Shown piece after piece: positions 1 to 5,104 of a stretch of DNA of 6,124 nucleotides; the first letter of the stretch is position 1, and the number at the start of each line of letters is the position of its first letter. A program made the translations under genes and the position numbers. Under the pieces are notes generated by a model that saw nothing but the letters and a program-made list of their open reading frames with translations, was not told the DNA's origin and searched no databases. The stretch is from Acidimicrobiaceae bacterium (GTDB lineage: Bacteria > Actinomycetota > Acidimicrobiia > Acidimicrobiales > Acidimicrobiaceae): the NCBI GenBank assembly GCA_013044415.1, contig JABEUO010000046.1:1-6124 (forward strand). Reading direction: 5' to 3'.

Positions 1-50
1 CCAACCCCCGGTTTTGGAGACCGGTGCTCTACCAATTGAGCTACTACCCT
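1..50 (-). tRNA. tRNA-Trp (CCA), 3' part missing at the window edge
   Basis: The minus strand reads acceptor AGGGTAG, TA at positions 8-9, D stem GCTC/GAGC, anticodon stem CCGGT/ACCGG and loop CTCCAAA with anticodon CCA (plus-strand bases 15-17), so it decodes UGG. The variable region begins, but the T arm and the 3' acceptor strand fall outside the window. In actinobacteria tRNA-Trp commonly lies directly upstream of secE-nusG, so those genes may lie just to the left; that is expectation from known gene order and is not visible here. I found no convincing -10/-35 pair in front of it. Confidence 0.93.
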
Positions 51-234
51 ACAGTGCCCTACCAACATAGCGGCACATAGGACTCAATAAGTCTAACCGA
101 CTTCACTCAGGTTCCGGATAGTGAAATTGACACCGATCTAAATCAGTGAAAGAAATCTATTACAAGGCGGGCAGAAGAGAAGAAAAGTCGGCCGATTGTA
201 CCCTTTAGCAAGGGACGTCATCCAAAATTTGAAG

Positions 235-257
235 CAAAAGAGCAACCAAAAGAGCAA
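235..257. repeat. Short direct repeat, 11 bp at a 12-bp period
   Basis: The 11-mer CAAAAGAGCAA occurs at 235-245 and again at 247-257, separated by a single base. It lies in the spacer downstream of the sigma factor gene. Its function is unknown and it may be simple slippage. Confidence 0.6.
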
Positions 258-430
258 AACGTCTCTGAGTCCACTTCGGAAAGACGATTTGCGGGCTGGC
301 CGCCTTGTCCCGTTGGTATCTAAGTTGTCGAAAGCCCAGGCCTCCACATTTCCTCGAGCCTCGATTCTCAGCAAGCATTTGCGAACCTCAGGGAGTTGTC
401 GGCCTCACCTCGCCAACCTTGGCACTTTTG

Positions 431-461
431 AATAGGCTAGTAAATAGGCTAGTAAATAGGC
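431..461. repeat. Tandem repeat, 12-bp unit, about 2.6 copies
   Basis: The unit AATAGGCTAGTA is present twice in full (431-442, 443-454), followed by a third partial copy AATAGGC (455-461), all without mismatch. Perfect copies suggest recent slippage or an array of protein-binding sites. It lies about 55 bp downstream of the sigma factor stop codon. Confidence 0.85.
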
Positions 462-516
462 CGGAGTCAATTTTTAGTTAAACGGCTAGGTTCACTCTTT
501 GGCAACAGCCTGGCCC

Positions 517-1167
517 TTAGACCGCCCGAGGGAGTTCACCAGCTCCTTCTTCGAAGTCCTCCAAGTAATCATCGACGGCGACTAAATCGCACGGTGGCTC
601 GCCGCCTCGCTGGTTACTCAGCCAAGAAAGCGCTTGAGCTAGCCTCTTCCTCGCCCGATGCAGCCTAACTTTGGCCGTAGCTTCGGATATACCGAGCTTC
701 TGAGCTATTTCCGAATGCGCCATTCCATAGATGTCCCTGAGGACCACAACGGTACGGAGCTTTTGAGGGAGTTTTTTCAGTTCGGCGTCGATATCGAACT
801 TCAAAGTCACCCGAAACATTGATTCCCGATCCGCTTCTTGAGATCGATCAATGTCGCTCGCCTCCGATAGGGGCTTCTCCAGGTTCTTCTTACGTAGATC
901 GGCTTGGTGCGAGGAGGCGCAGTTAGAGACGATTCGAAACATCCAAGTCTGGAAGCTCGCGTCTCCCCTGAACCTCTTCAGAGACCTAAAAGCGCGAATG
1001 TAGGAGTCCTGCAGCACGTCGTAGGCATCTTCGAGATTCCCAACCAACTTGATGGCGAGCTTGAGATTATCACGATAGGTCAACTTGACCAGCTCTCCAA
1101 AGCTCTCGGTGGAACCCTGCTGAGCCTGCTCGACAAAGCGCTTCAACGACTCCGCGCGCTCGGTCAC
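517..1167 (-). CDS. ECF-type RNA polymerase sigma factor (sigma-70 family)
   Basis: The gene encodes a 216-residue extracytoplasmic-function sigma factor, which directs core RNA polymerase to a specific promoter set. Region 2 spans about residues 24-90. It includes NLEDAYDVLQDSYIRAFRSL, typical of the core-binding helix, and FQTWMFRIVSNCA, typical of the -10 recognition part. A charged linker (about 91-127) leads to region 4 (about 128-180), with LPQKLRTVVVLRDIYGM and the helix-turn-helix HSEIAQKLGISEATAKVRLH that reads the -35 element. A 36-residue tail (181-216) is rich in Asp and Glu and lies beyond the usual ECF core. The GTG start is 9 nt behind the rpmG stop, so co-transcription is likely. 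The start is uncertain: AGAGG directly abuts this GTG, while a TTG at codon 8 has GGAG three bases before it. No anti-sigma factor gene is adjacent. The family call is firm; the regulon and signal are unknown. Confidence 0.93.
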   Translation of the reverse strand: MTERAESLKRFVEQAQQGSTESFGELVKLTYRDNLKLAIKLVGNLEDAYDVLQDSYIRAFRSLKRFRGDASFQTWMFRIVSNCASSHQADLRKKNLEKPLSEASDIDRSQEADRESMFRVTLKFDIDAELKKLPQKLRTVVVLRDIYGMAHSEIAQKLGISEATAKVRLHRARKRLAQALSWLSNQRGGEPPCDLVAVDDYLEDFEEGAGELPRAV

Positions 1168-1176
1168 CCTCTGGGT

Positions 1177-1341
1177 CTACCTAGTCTCTTTGTGAAGGGT
1201 GTGCTGACGCTCCCAGCTGCAGTACTTCTTCATCTCAATGCGCTCACGATCGTTCTGCTTATTTTTCGTCGTGATATAGTTACGCCTCTTGCACACTTCG
1301 CAAGCGAGGGTTACTTTGATACGTTTTTCGTTCTTTGCCAT
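1177..1341 (-). CDS. rpmG: 50S ribosomal protein L33
   Basis: The 54-residue product begins MAKNEKRIKV and carries the L33 signatures CEVCKRRNYITTKNK (residues 14-28) and KKYCSWERQHTLHKETR (38-54). L33 is a small protein of the large ribosomal subunit near the E site. Zinc-binding versions have two CxxC pairs. Here the first pair is intact (C14, C17), but the second is reduced to C41, with Glu at position 44 where the last cysteine would be, so zinc binding is doubtful. The length is normal for the family. The start is ATG with only a weak purine-rich stretch upstream. The sigma factor gene follows 9 nt after the stop. Upstream it is separated from tRNA-Met by the insertion holding the 745-residue protein gene, so it probably has its own promoter, which I could not identify. 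Confidence 0.95.
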   Translation of the reverse strand: MAKNEKRIKVTLACEVCKRRNYITTKNKQNDRERIEMKKYCSWERQHTLHKETR

Positions 1342-1469
1342 GGATAACCAAACCCCACTCGGGTGAAAAATCTAACCACTTGAGCATAGCCTCTTTCGAG
1401 GACCACATCGTCTCAAAAATGGTCATCTCAAATTGGCACGCTTCGCGAAGTCTCAAATTCCCCAACTAG

Positions 1470-1658
1470 TGACATCCTCCCCTCGCCAAAGGCGAAGTTT
1501 GTGGAATCGGCCGTGACCAACCGACCAACTCCAACAGTTGAAGCTTCATTGGGTCTGTTGCCAGCGTACGACGTCCCTCCAGGTCTCAAGTCCGCATGTC
1601 CTGCGGTGGGTACGTTCTTAGCAGCACCTAGATATCCAACATCGACCTGGCCACACTT
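1470..1658 (-). pseudogene. Decayed C-terminal fragment of a TnpB-like protein (IS200/IS605 type)
   Basis: The minus-strand frame starting at 1658 reads KCGQVDVGYLGAAKNV, then TAGHADLRPGGTS, then NRPNEAST. This resembles the end of TnpB, where the zinc ribbon is followed by an ADxNAAxNIL-like segment and a glycine-rich tail. TnpB is the RNA-guided nuclease carried by IS200/IS605 elements. The fragment is clearly dead: the conserved ADVNAA-like stretch reads VGYLGAA, only one zinc-ligand cysteine is left, and there is no catalytic domain or start upstream. The frame stays open to a TGA at 1428-1430. The assignment comes from motif recognition alone; chance resemblance is possible. Confidence 0.45.
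1483..1495 (-). other. Short hairpin at a putative IS200/IS605 right end
   Basis: On the minus strand TCGCC TTT GGCGA forms a 5-bp stem with a 3-base loop, followed directly by GGGGAGGATGTCAC. It sits where the right end of an IS200/IS605 element would be expected, just past the TnpB-like tail. Ends of this family lack inverted repeats and carry subterminal hairpins recognised by the TnpA transposase, and the 3' end of the TnpB guide RNA scaffold lies in the same place. Identity as an element end is inference. Confidence 0.35.
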
Positions 1659-1994
1659 CGCCACAGAAGGATCTCCTCGGCATAGGCCCCAGGGGCTATA
1701 TGTAGGCATGGTGCTCGAACTCCGGCCTCATTGACGACCTTCTCCGTGGTTACCGATACCGCAAGAGCCACGAGGCGCAATGCGATTAGCCACCCAAGAA
1801 CATCAAGGTCATCGGAGAATGAGCCCCTCTGGGACGGGTCGACTTCCGAGTAAACAATCCCTCTCATAACAAATCCCCCCCGGCAGCGCATCGCTTCTCA
1901 AGGAGAGCAGTCGGGCAGTCAATCACCCCTGAAAAGGGATTATGTGAGGGCCTGGGCGGGGAGCGAGCGGGTGAGAGAGTGAAGCCACAGAGAA

Positions 1995-2015
1995 CGATGC
2001 CAGCTTGCGGCATTG
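1995..2015 (-). terminator. Possible weak terminator hairpin after the propeller gene
   Basis: CAATGCC and GGCATCG on the minus strand can pair as a 7-bp stem (one G-T pair) around a 7-base loop, 24 bases past the stop codon of the 745-residue gene. The following bases, TTCTCTGT, are only moderately T-rich, so intrinsic termination is plausible but weak. Confidence 0.35.
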
Positions 2016-2038
2016 GGTCCGGCCGGGAAGGAGTTCGG

Positions 2039-4276
2039 TTAAGTCCGGGCCAGGCGTATCCAATCGGCACCGGTGGGTTCGGCATCGAGGTATTGGTGAG
2101 TGCCGATCGCTGCAGCGAGATCTCCGCTAGTAGGAAGCTGGCCAGACACGACGGGACTCACCCGTTCACCTGGGCCGACGATCAAGCTCTGAACTGAAAG
2201 GTTAGGAGCCGACCCACCTGGATTGATGGTCAATGTGAGCAAGCAGTGGATAGATCCACAAGCGAGTGACGCACTGTAGGGAGAGGCGTTCTGGTCCAGG
2301 GGGCGGAGGTGGATCGTCTGTACCGCCCAAGAGTGCGCGCTAACACCTCCTTGAAGGAGTAAAGTGGCTCCGCTGGTGGCCACGACCGCCGCGCAGTTAC
2401 CGGTTGATGTACATGCAACTGAGTAGAGGGCAGGTCCCTGAAGGCTGTAAGGGACCCGACCAGTGAGTCCGAGGAGATGCCAAACCTTGCCGTTGTCGAG
2501 TGAATAAGCGATAAATGGTCTTAGGGTGCCGTAACCGTTGACGAAATCATGCTGCCCAACAGCGAGGCAGACGCCACCCGGTCGGCAGGTCACCTCCATG
2601 GTCGAGAGATCGTTTGCGACGTTCACTACTTGGGCCGAATGCCAGCTCCTGCCTGCATCAGTGCTCCATCGCACGGGGAATCCATAGTGATGGCTAATCC
2701 CGGAGATCCCCATAATGCAGTCCTGTGCAGAGCTACAGGCCAGAGCCTCTGGAGTAATGCCGGGCGGGAGGTTCACGGCGGCGGTGCTCCGGTGGATCGG
2801 ATCCAGTGAGAGCAGTTGGTACGGACCATTGCCGATCTCGACGATCACTTTGCAATCAGTGGTACTCGGACACGTCATGGCAATCGGTACCAGCAATCCG
2901 ACTCCAGCGCTGGCATCACGAATGAGAAACGAATCCGTCACTCGATGGTGGCCGGGGAGAAAACTGAGCAGTCTGAGTCCACCCGTGGTTTCCACGGCCT
3001 CTAAACATGAGATGGCCGTGCAGGAAACTAATTGACTATCAAATGGTGCGAAGGTCGCCTTCGCATTCGTCGACAACTGCACTGGCAGACCAAGCTGGAG
3101 GCGTGTGCGATGGAGCCTGGTGAGATAGATGCTTGGAAGCCCCAGCCCAGGACGCTCGAGTGTGAGAAGACAAGTCGGCGAGGTATTCACGCATTCTAGT
3201 GACGGACTATCGACGTTCAACCCCTTTGGCACCTGGACCGGTGCAATGCTCGAGCCCACCGCCCAAAAGCTGCTTGTGGATTTCTGAGTTCGTGCAATCA
3301 CCACGCACCGGGCGGAGCTGCAGGTGAGTTGCTGCACAAAGGTGTTCGGGCTCATCGTGGCTAAGAGCGTCGAGACGGTCCCGTCGTCGGCAATTGAGGT
3401 GATGCGGACCTGCCGGTTCGTCCCCTGCCCAAACGCCTGATTGAAGTAGCAATCGGTGGAATCGCAGCTCGCTTGATCCTGCGGCCCTGATGTGGCTGGA
3501 CTGAGGGTAGTGGTAAAACCAGTAACGAGACTCCCTCGGAGCGCCTCTTGGGACTCCACCATTGCGCCTGGCAGCGTTACGATGTCGATGCAGTTGGCAG
3601 CGGTCGCGCAAGACACCTGGTCGGCAGCCCCTGAAGGTTGGCTGGGAAGTCTAAGAGGGCTCCACCCTGCGGACTGACGGATCGATACGAGTACCTCCGG
3701 GCTCCCTCCCACAGCCCCCGTGACCCAACAGGTCCCGTCCGATAGACAGCCGATGGAGGCGGGTCGGAAGTGACCCCCAAGGTCGAGACGACCCCACGAC
3801 GAGCCGGCGTTATCGGTGACTAGAAGGACAGCATTCGTCCCAGGTGGGCTCGGGTTGGTAACCGCATAACACGTCTGCGGACTCCGACAAGCAAGCCCCG
3901 AAACGAATGGTGCCGACCCAGGAGGAAGAGAGATCCGGCTAAAGGCCGCCTGTCCGGTGTGGTCCACCCACAGCTTGGAGTCCTTCCCGAATAGATCCAA
4001 GGTAGCGACGATACAGAACGAAGTATCGCAAGTGAAGTTGCTCGGTGTGGCCAGGGCTGTCGAGGACCCAGAGAAGGACGACACCGAGGTGACCTCGAGT
4101 TTGGGTGGTCCTGACCCTGGATGAGTGGCCGCGCGTGTCCCTGCTCCGTGGAGCACACTGTAAGAAACCGCCAGAACCACACCGACCACTACAACGGTGG
4201 CGAGAATTACCATAACGATCGACGATGTGCGCCGCAGTCTCATTGGCCTCGCTCTCGACCGGCAGATGACCCACAC
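2039..4276 (-). CDS. Membrane-anchored exported protein with 13 cysteine pairs, probable beta-propeller
   Basis: I do not recognise a named family. The 745-residue product has a basic N terminus and one hydrophobic segment at about residues 20-42 (IVMVILATVVVVGVVLAVSY), so it is probably exported and held by a signal anchor or uncleaved signal peptide. The rest contains 13 pairs of cysteines 5-7 residues apart: 83/88, 130/136, 177/183, 223/229, 271/276, 319/324, 362/369, 419/424, 469/475, 514/520, 564/570, 622/628 and 672/678. They recur every 43-58 residues in contexts such as LACRSPQTCYAVT and VTCRPGGVCLAVG. This spacing suits beta-propeller blades, each closed by a disulfide; 13 blades would mean two propellers. 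Three Asp-box motifs of BNR type support this: TDNAGSSW (154-161), STDAGRSW (538-545) and SLDNGKVW (592-599). No catalytic residues are recognisable. The GTG start has AGGAGG four bases upstream; an ATG at codon 12 (4243) is the alternative and keeps the membrane segment. The gene lies alone, flanked by TnpB-like debris. A role in surface binding is a guess. Confidence 0.9.
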   Translation of the reverse strand: MWVICRSRARPMRLRRTSSIVMVILATVVVVGVVLAVSYSVLHGAGTRAATHPGSGPPKLEVTSVSSFSGSSTALATPSNFTCDTSFCIVATLDLFGKDSKLWVDHTGQAAFSRISLPPGSAPFVSGLACRSPQTCYAVTNPSPPGTNAVLLVTDNAGSSWGRLDLGGHFRPASIGCLSDGTCWVTGAVGGSPEVLVSIRQSAGWSPLRLPSQPSGAADQVSCATAANCIDIVTLPGAMVESQEALRGSLVTGFTTTLSPATSGPQDQASCDSTDCYFNQAFGQGTNRQVRITSIADDGTVSTLLATMSPNTFVQQLTCSSARCVVIARTQKSTSSFWAVGSSIAPVQVPKGLNVDSPSLECVNTSPTCLLTLERPGLGLPSIYLTRLHRTRLQLGLPVQLSTNAKATFAPFDSQLVSCTAISCLEAVETTGGLRLLSFLPGHHRVTDSFLIRDASAGVGLLVPIAMTCPSTTDCKVIVEIGNGPYQLLSLDPIHRSTAAVNLPPGITPEALACSSAQDCIMGISGISHHYGFPVRWSTDAGRSWHSAQVVNVANDLSTMEVTCRPGGVCLAVGQHDFVNGYGTLRPFIAYSLDNGKVWHLLGLTGRVPYSLQGPALYSVACTSTGNCAAVVATSGATLLLQGGVSAHSWAVQTIHLRPLDQNASPYSASLACGSIHCLLTLTINPGGSAPNLSVQSLIVGPGERVSPVVSGQLPTSGDLAAAIGTHQYLDAEPTGADWIRLART

Positions 4277-4280
4277 CCTG

Positions 4281-4286
4281 CCTCCT
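4281..4286 (-). promoter_or_regulatory. Strong Shine-Dalgarno for the propeller gene
   Basis: AGGAGG on the minus strand lies four bases before the GTG at 4274-4276. It supports that GTG over the ATG at 4241-4243, which is preceded only by GCGAGG. The spacing is slightly short, so the choice of start is likely but not certain. Confidence 0.6.
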
Positions 4287-4366
4287 ATAGTCTACCCAGC
4301 ACCAAGAACCTCTCCCTGATGGCTAGGGACTGGCGACGTCCTCTGCTCTCTCACGGATGAGGCTCG

Positions 4367-4484
4367 ACCACACACCACTCTGACCGGGTTCTTGCGATTC
4401 ACTTTGCCCGTTGTCTTTGCCCGCGTGTCCAAACTTTGAACAACGCATAGTGATATATTCAGGGCAGCTAACACTTCTTTTTAC
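4367..4484 (-). pseudogene. Decayed TnpB-like zinc-ribbon fragment
   Basis: The minus-strand frame from 4484 reads VKRSVSCPEYITMRC, then SKFGHAGKDNGQSESQ. This matches the pattern of the TnpB zinc ribbon, commonly V.P.YT...CS.CGH..K.NR.SQ. The second ligand cysteine is replaced by Phe (CSKF in place of CSKC). A frameshift near 4390 would bring in PVRVVCGRASS, whose VVCG fits the second half of the ribbon (VCG codons end at 4367). Nothing upstream resembles the RuvC-like catalytic domain, and tRNA-Met begins only about 150 bases further on. With the fragment at 1470-1658 it forms a same-strand, correctly ordered pair on either side of the propeller gene. Motif recognition only. Confidence 0.42.
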
Positions 4485-4599
4485 CGGAGCAGTGGCGTCG
4501 CCGATGTGACACACTCGATTGGGAGCCGAGGATTTGAGGCCGGTAGGTGGCTACCCCTCCCCGCCCCGAAGGTCGAAGCTCGCGGACGCCCCTGTTTAC

Positions 4600-4617
4600 C
4601 ACCACCCACTGGCGGTG
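4600..4617 (-). terminator. Hairpin downstream of tRNA-Met, possible tRNA operon terminator
   Basis: CACCGCC and GGTGGTG on the minus strand form a 7-bp stem (one G-T pair) around the loop AGTG, 16 bases past the tRNA-Met 3' end. No T-run follows (GTAAACAGG), so it may act as a processing or stability element rather than an intrinsic terminator. Confidence 0.35.
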
Positions 4618-4633
4618 ATATTCGGACAATTAC

Positions 4634-4710
4634 TGGTAGCGGCGGTCGGACTCGAACCGACGACCCCACGATTATGAGCCGTGTGCTCTTACCTACTGAG
4701 CTACGCCGCC
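4634..4710 (-). tRNA. tRNA-Met (CAT), elongator type, CCA encoded
   Basis: The cloverleaf is complete on the minus strand: acceptor GGCGGCG/CGCCGCT (the first pair is G-T), D stem GCTC/GAGC, anticodon stem CACGG/TCGTG with loop CTCATAA (anticodon CAT at plus-strand 4674-4676), and T stem GTCGG/CCGAC with loop TTCGAGT. Discriminator A and a genomically encoded CCA follow. It lacks the three consecutive G-C pairs in the anticodon stem that mark initiator tRNA. A tRNA-Ile(CAT) cannot be excluded by sequence reading alone, but position next to tRNA-Thr and upstream of rpmG favours elongator Met. Confidence 0.94.
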
Positions 4711-4714
4711 AGAG

Positions 4715-4787
4715 AGCCCCCTGTCGGAATCGAACCGACGACACCAGCCTTACCATGGCTGTGCTCTGCCGACTGAGCTAAGGGGGC
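4715..4787 (-). tRNA. tRNA-Thr (GGT)
   Basis: The cloverleaf is complete on the minus strand: acceptor GCCCCCT/AGGGGGC fully paired, D stem GCTC/GAGC, anticodon stem CAGCC/GGCTG with loop ATGGTAA (anticodon GGT, plus-strand 4752-4754), T stem GTCGG/CCGAC with loop TTCGATT, and discriminator T. The CCA end is not encoded, unlike the tRNA-Met gene four bases downstream. The close spacing implies one transcript. Confidence 0.95.
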
Positions 4788-5104
4788 GGCCCGATAAATA
4801 CTACCGTCAATTTGACAGATCCGCTCCAAAATTATGCTGGCATTTATCGGTGGCACCTTTCTTTTCCATGCGGCTCGACCCAGATGACTTAAAGCTAGCC
4901 TTGCTACGCGATCCCAATGGAGCCATCTCCCCTCCGACCAGCGCAACCAACTTCGGCCGTGGTGGAAGAGTTGAAGTCCGATCCCTAACACGACCGGCTA
5001 TAGCGGCAACTCCAGAATGATCAGTCGACGCTAATCCGTCTATGCGACGCACTGGGCGAGTGAAAGATGAGGATCTCCTCGCTGTCGGCAAATACAGTTG
5101 TGAA
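4788..5104. other. Divergent intergenic region between tRNA-Thr and the acetyltransferase gene
   Basis: About 317 bases separate the leftward tRNA genes from the rightward acetyltransferase gene and should hold promoters for both. AT-rich TAGTATTTATC, just upstream of tRNA-Thr on the minus strand, is a candidate -10 region. TACAGT at 5093-5098 lies seven bases before the acetyltransferase ATG and could be a -10 for a leaderless message. No convincing -35 accompanies either. A 50-codon plus-strand frame (4868-5020) and a 94-codon minus-strand frame cross the region without recognisable motifs. Confidence 0.45.
4806..4816. promoter_or_regulatory. Palindrome in the tRNA-Thr promoter region
   Basis: GTCAATTTGAC is a perfect inverted repeat with 5-bp arms around one central base, ending 19 bases upstream of the tRNA-Thr 5' end. 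Its place near the likely promoter fits an operator site, but short palindromes of this size arise often by chance and no regulator is encoded beside it. Confidence 0.28.

Larger units (their letters stand above)
51..516. other. Non-coding spacer between the sigma factor gene and tRNA-Trp
   Basis: About 460 bases hold no gene I can support. Two overlapping open frames of 78-79 codons, one on each strand, have no recognisable domain and no ribosome binding site, and their composition looks random. The stretch contains two small 12-bp-period direct repeats (235-257 and 431-461) listed separately. No strong hairpin followed by a T-run marks the end of the sigma factor transcript, so readthrough into tRNA-Trp is possible but unproven. 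Confidence 0.5.
1342..2038. other. Gene-poor stretch with transposon debris upstream of rpmG
   Basis: Nearly 700 bases separate the large propeller gene from rpmG. The open frames here (61-93 codons) overlap one another on both strands and none is a convincing gene. One minus-strand frame carries a decayed TnpB C terminus (listed separately at 1470-1658) with a hairpin near its end. A second minus-strand frame, about 1690-1740, reads VNEAGVRAPCLHIAPGAYAEE, which faintly resembles another transposase tail; I do not call it. Segment 1342-1469 serves as the rpmG leader and should contain its promoter, but no clear -35/-10 pair stands out. A perfect 10-bp palindrome, CTTCGCGAAG, lies at 1441-1450. 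Confidence 0.5.
4277..4633. other. Spacer between the propeller gene and tRNA-Met
   Basis: This stretch holds the leader of the propeller gene (4277-4366), the TnpB-like fragment (4367-4484) and about 150 bases next to tRNA-Met with no gene. The leader has AT-rich TAGACTATAGG right before the Shine-Dalgarno, a possible -10 region with no good -35. A hairpin next to tRNA-Met is listed separately. Confidence 0.5.

Noticed and set aside
138..435. Overlapping 78-79 codon frames on both strands downstream of the sigma factor gene
   Set aside because: They have no recognisable domain or ribosome binding site, and the two mirror each other on opposite strands; best seen as chance open frames.
904..1347. 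147-codon plus-strand frame across the sigma factor and rpmG genes
   Set aside because: It is antisense to two firmly identified genes and has no family signature.
1628..1891. 87-codon minus-strand frame with NEAG and AYAEE motifs
   Set aside because: It faintly resembles a transposase tail but overlaps the better-supported TnpB-like frame; too weak to call as a second element.
1926..1938. CCCT-GAAA-AGGG mini-hairpin
   Set aside because: The 4-bp stem with a tetraloop and no T-run is too small to call a terminator or regulatory RNA.
3207..3611. 134-codon minus-strand frame inside the large propeller gene
   Set aside because: It is an out-of-frame shadow of the 745-residue gene, with Arg- and His-rich random composition.
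4540..4620. GC-rich stretch next to tRNA-Met considered as a further tRNA gene
   Set aside because: No cloverleaf can be drawn on either strand: no T arm with TTC and no matching acceptor.
4868..5020. 50-codon plus-strand frame starting MRLDPDDLKLALL upstream of the acetyltransferase gene
   Set aside because: It has no ribosome binding site and no recognised family, and the second half looks random; too short to support.
4807..5091. 94-codon minus-strand frame overlapping the 5' side of the acetyltransferase gene
   Set aside because: Low-complexity Ser/Arg composition and no motif; it crosses the expected promoter of tRNA-Thr.
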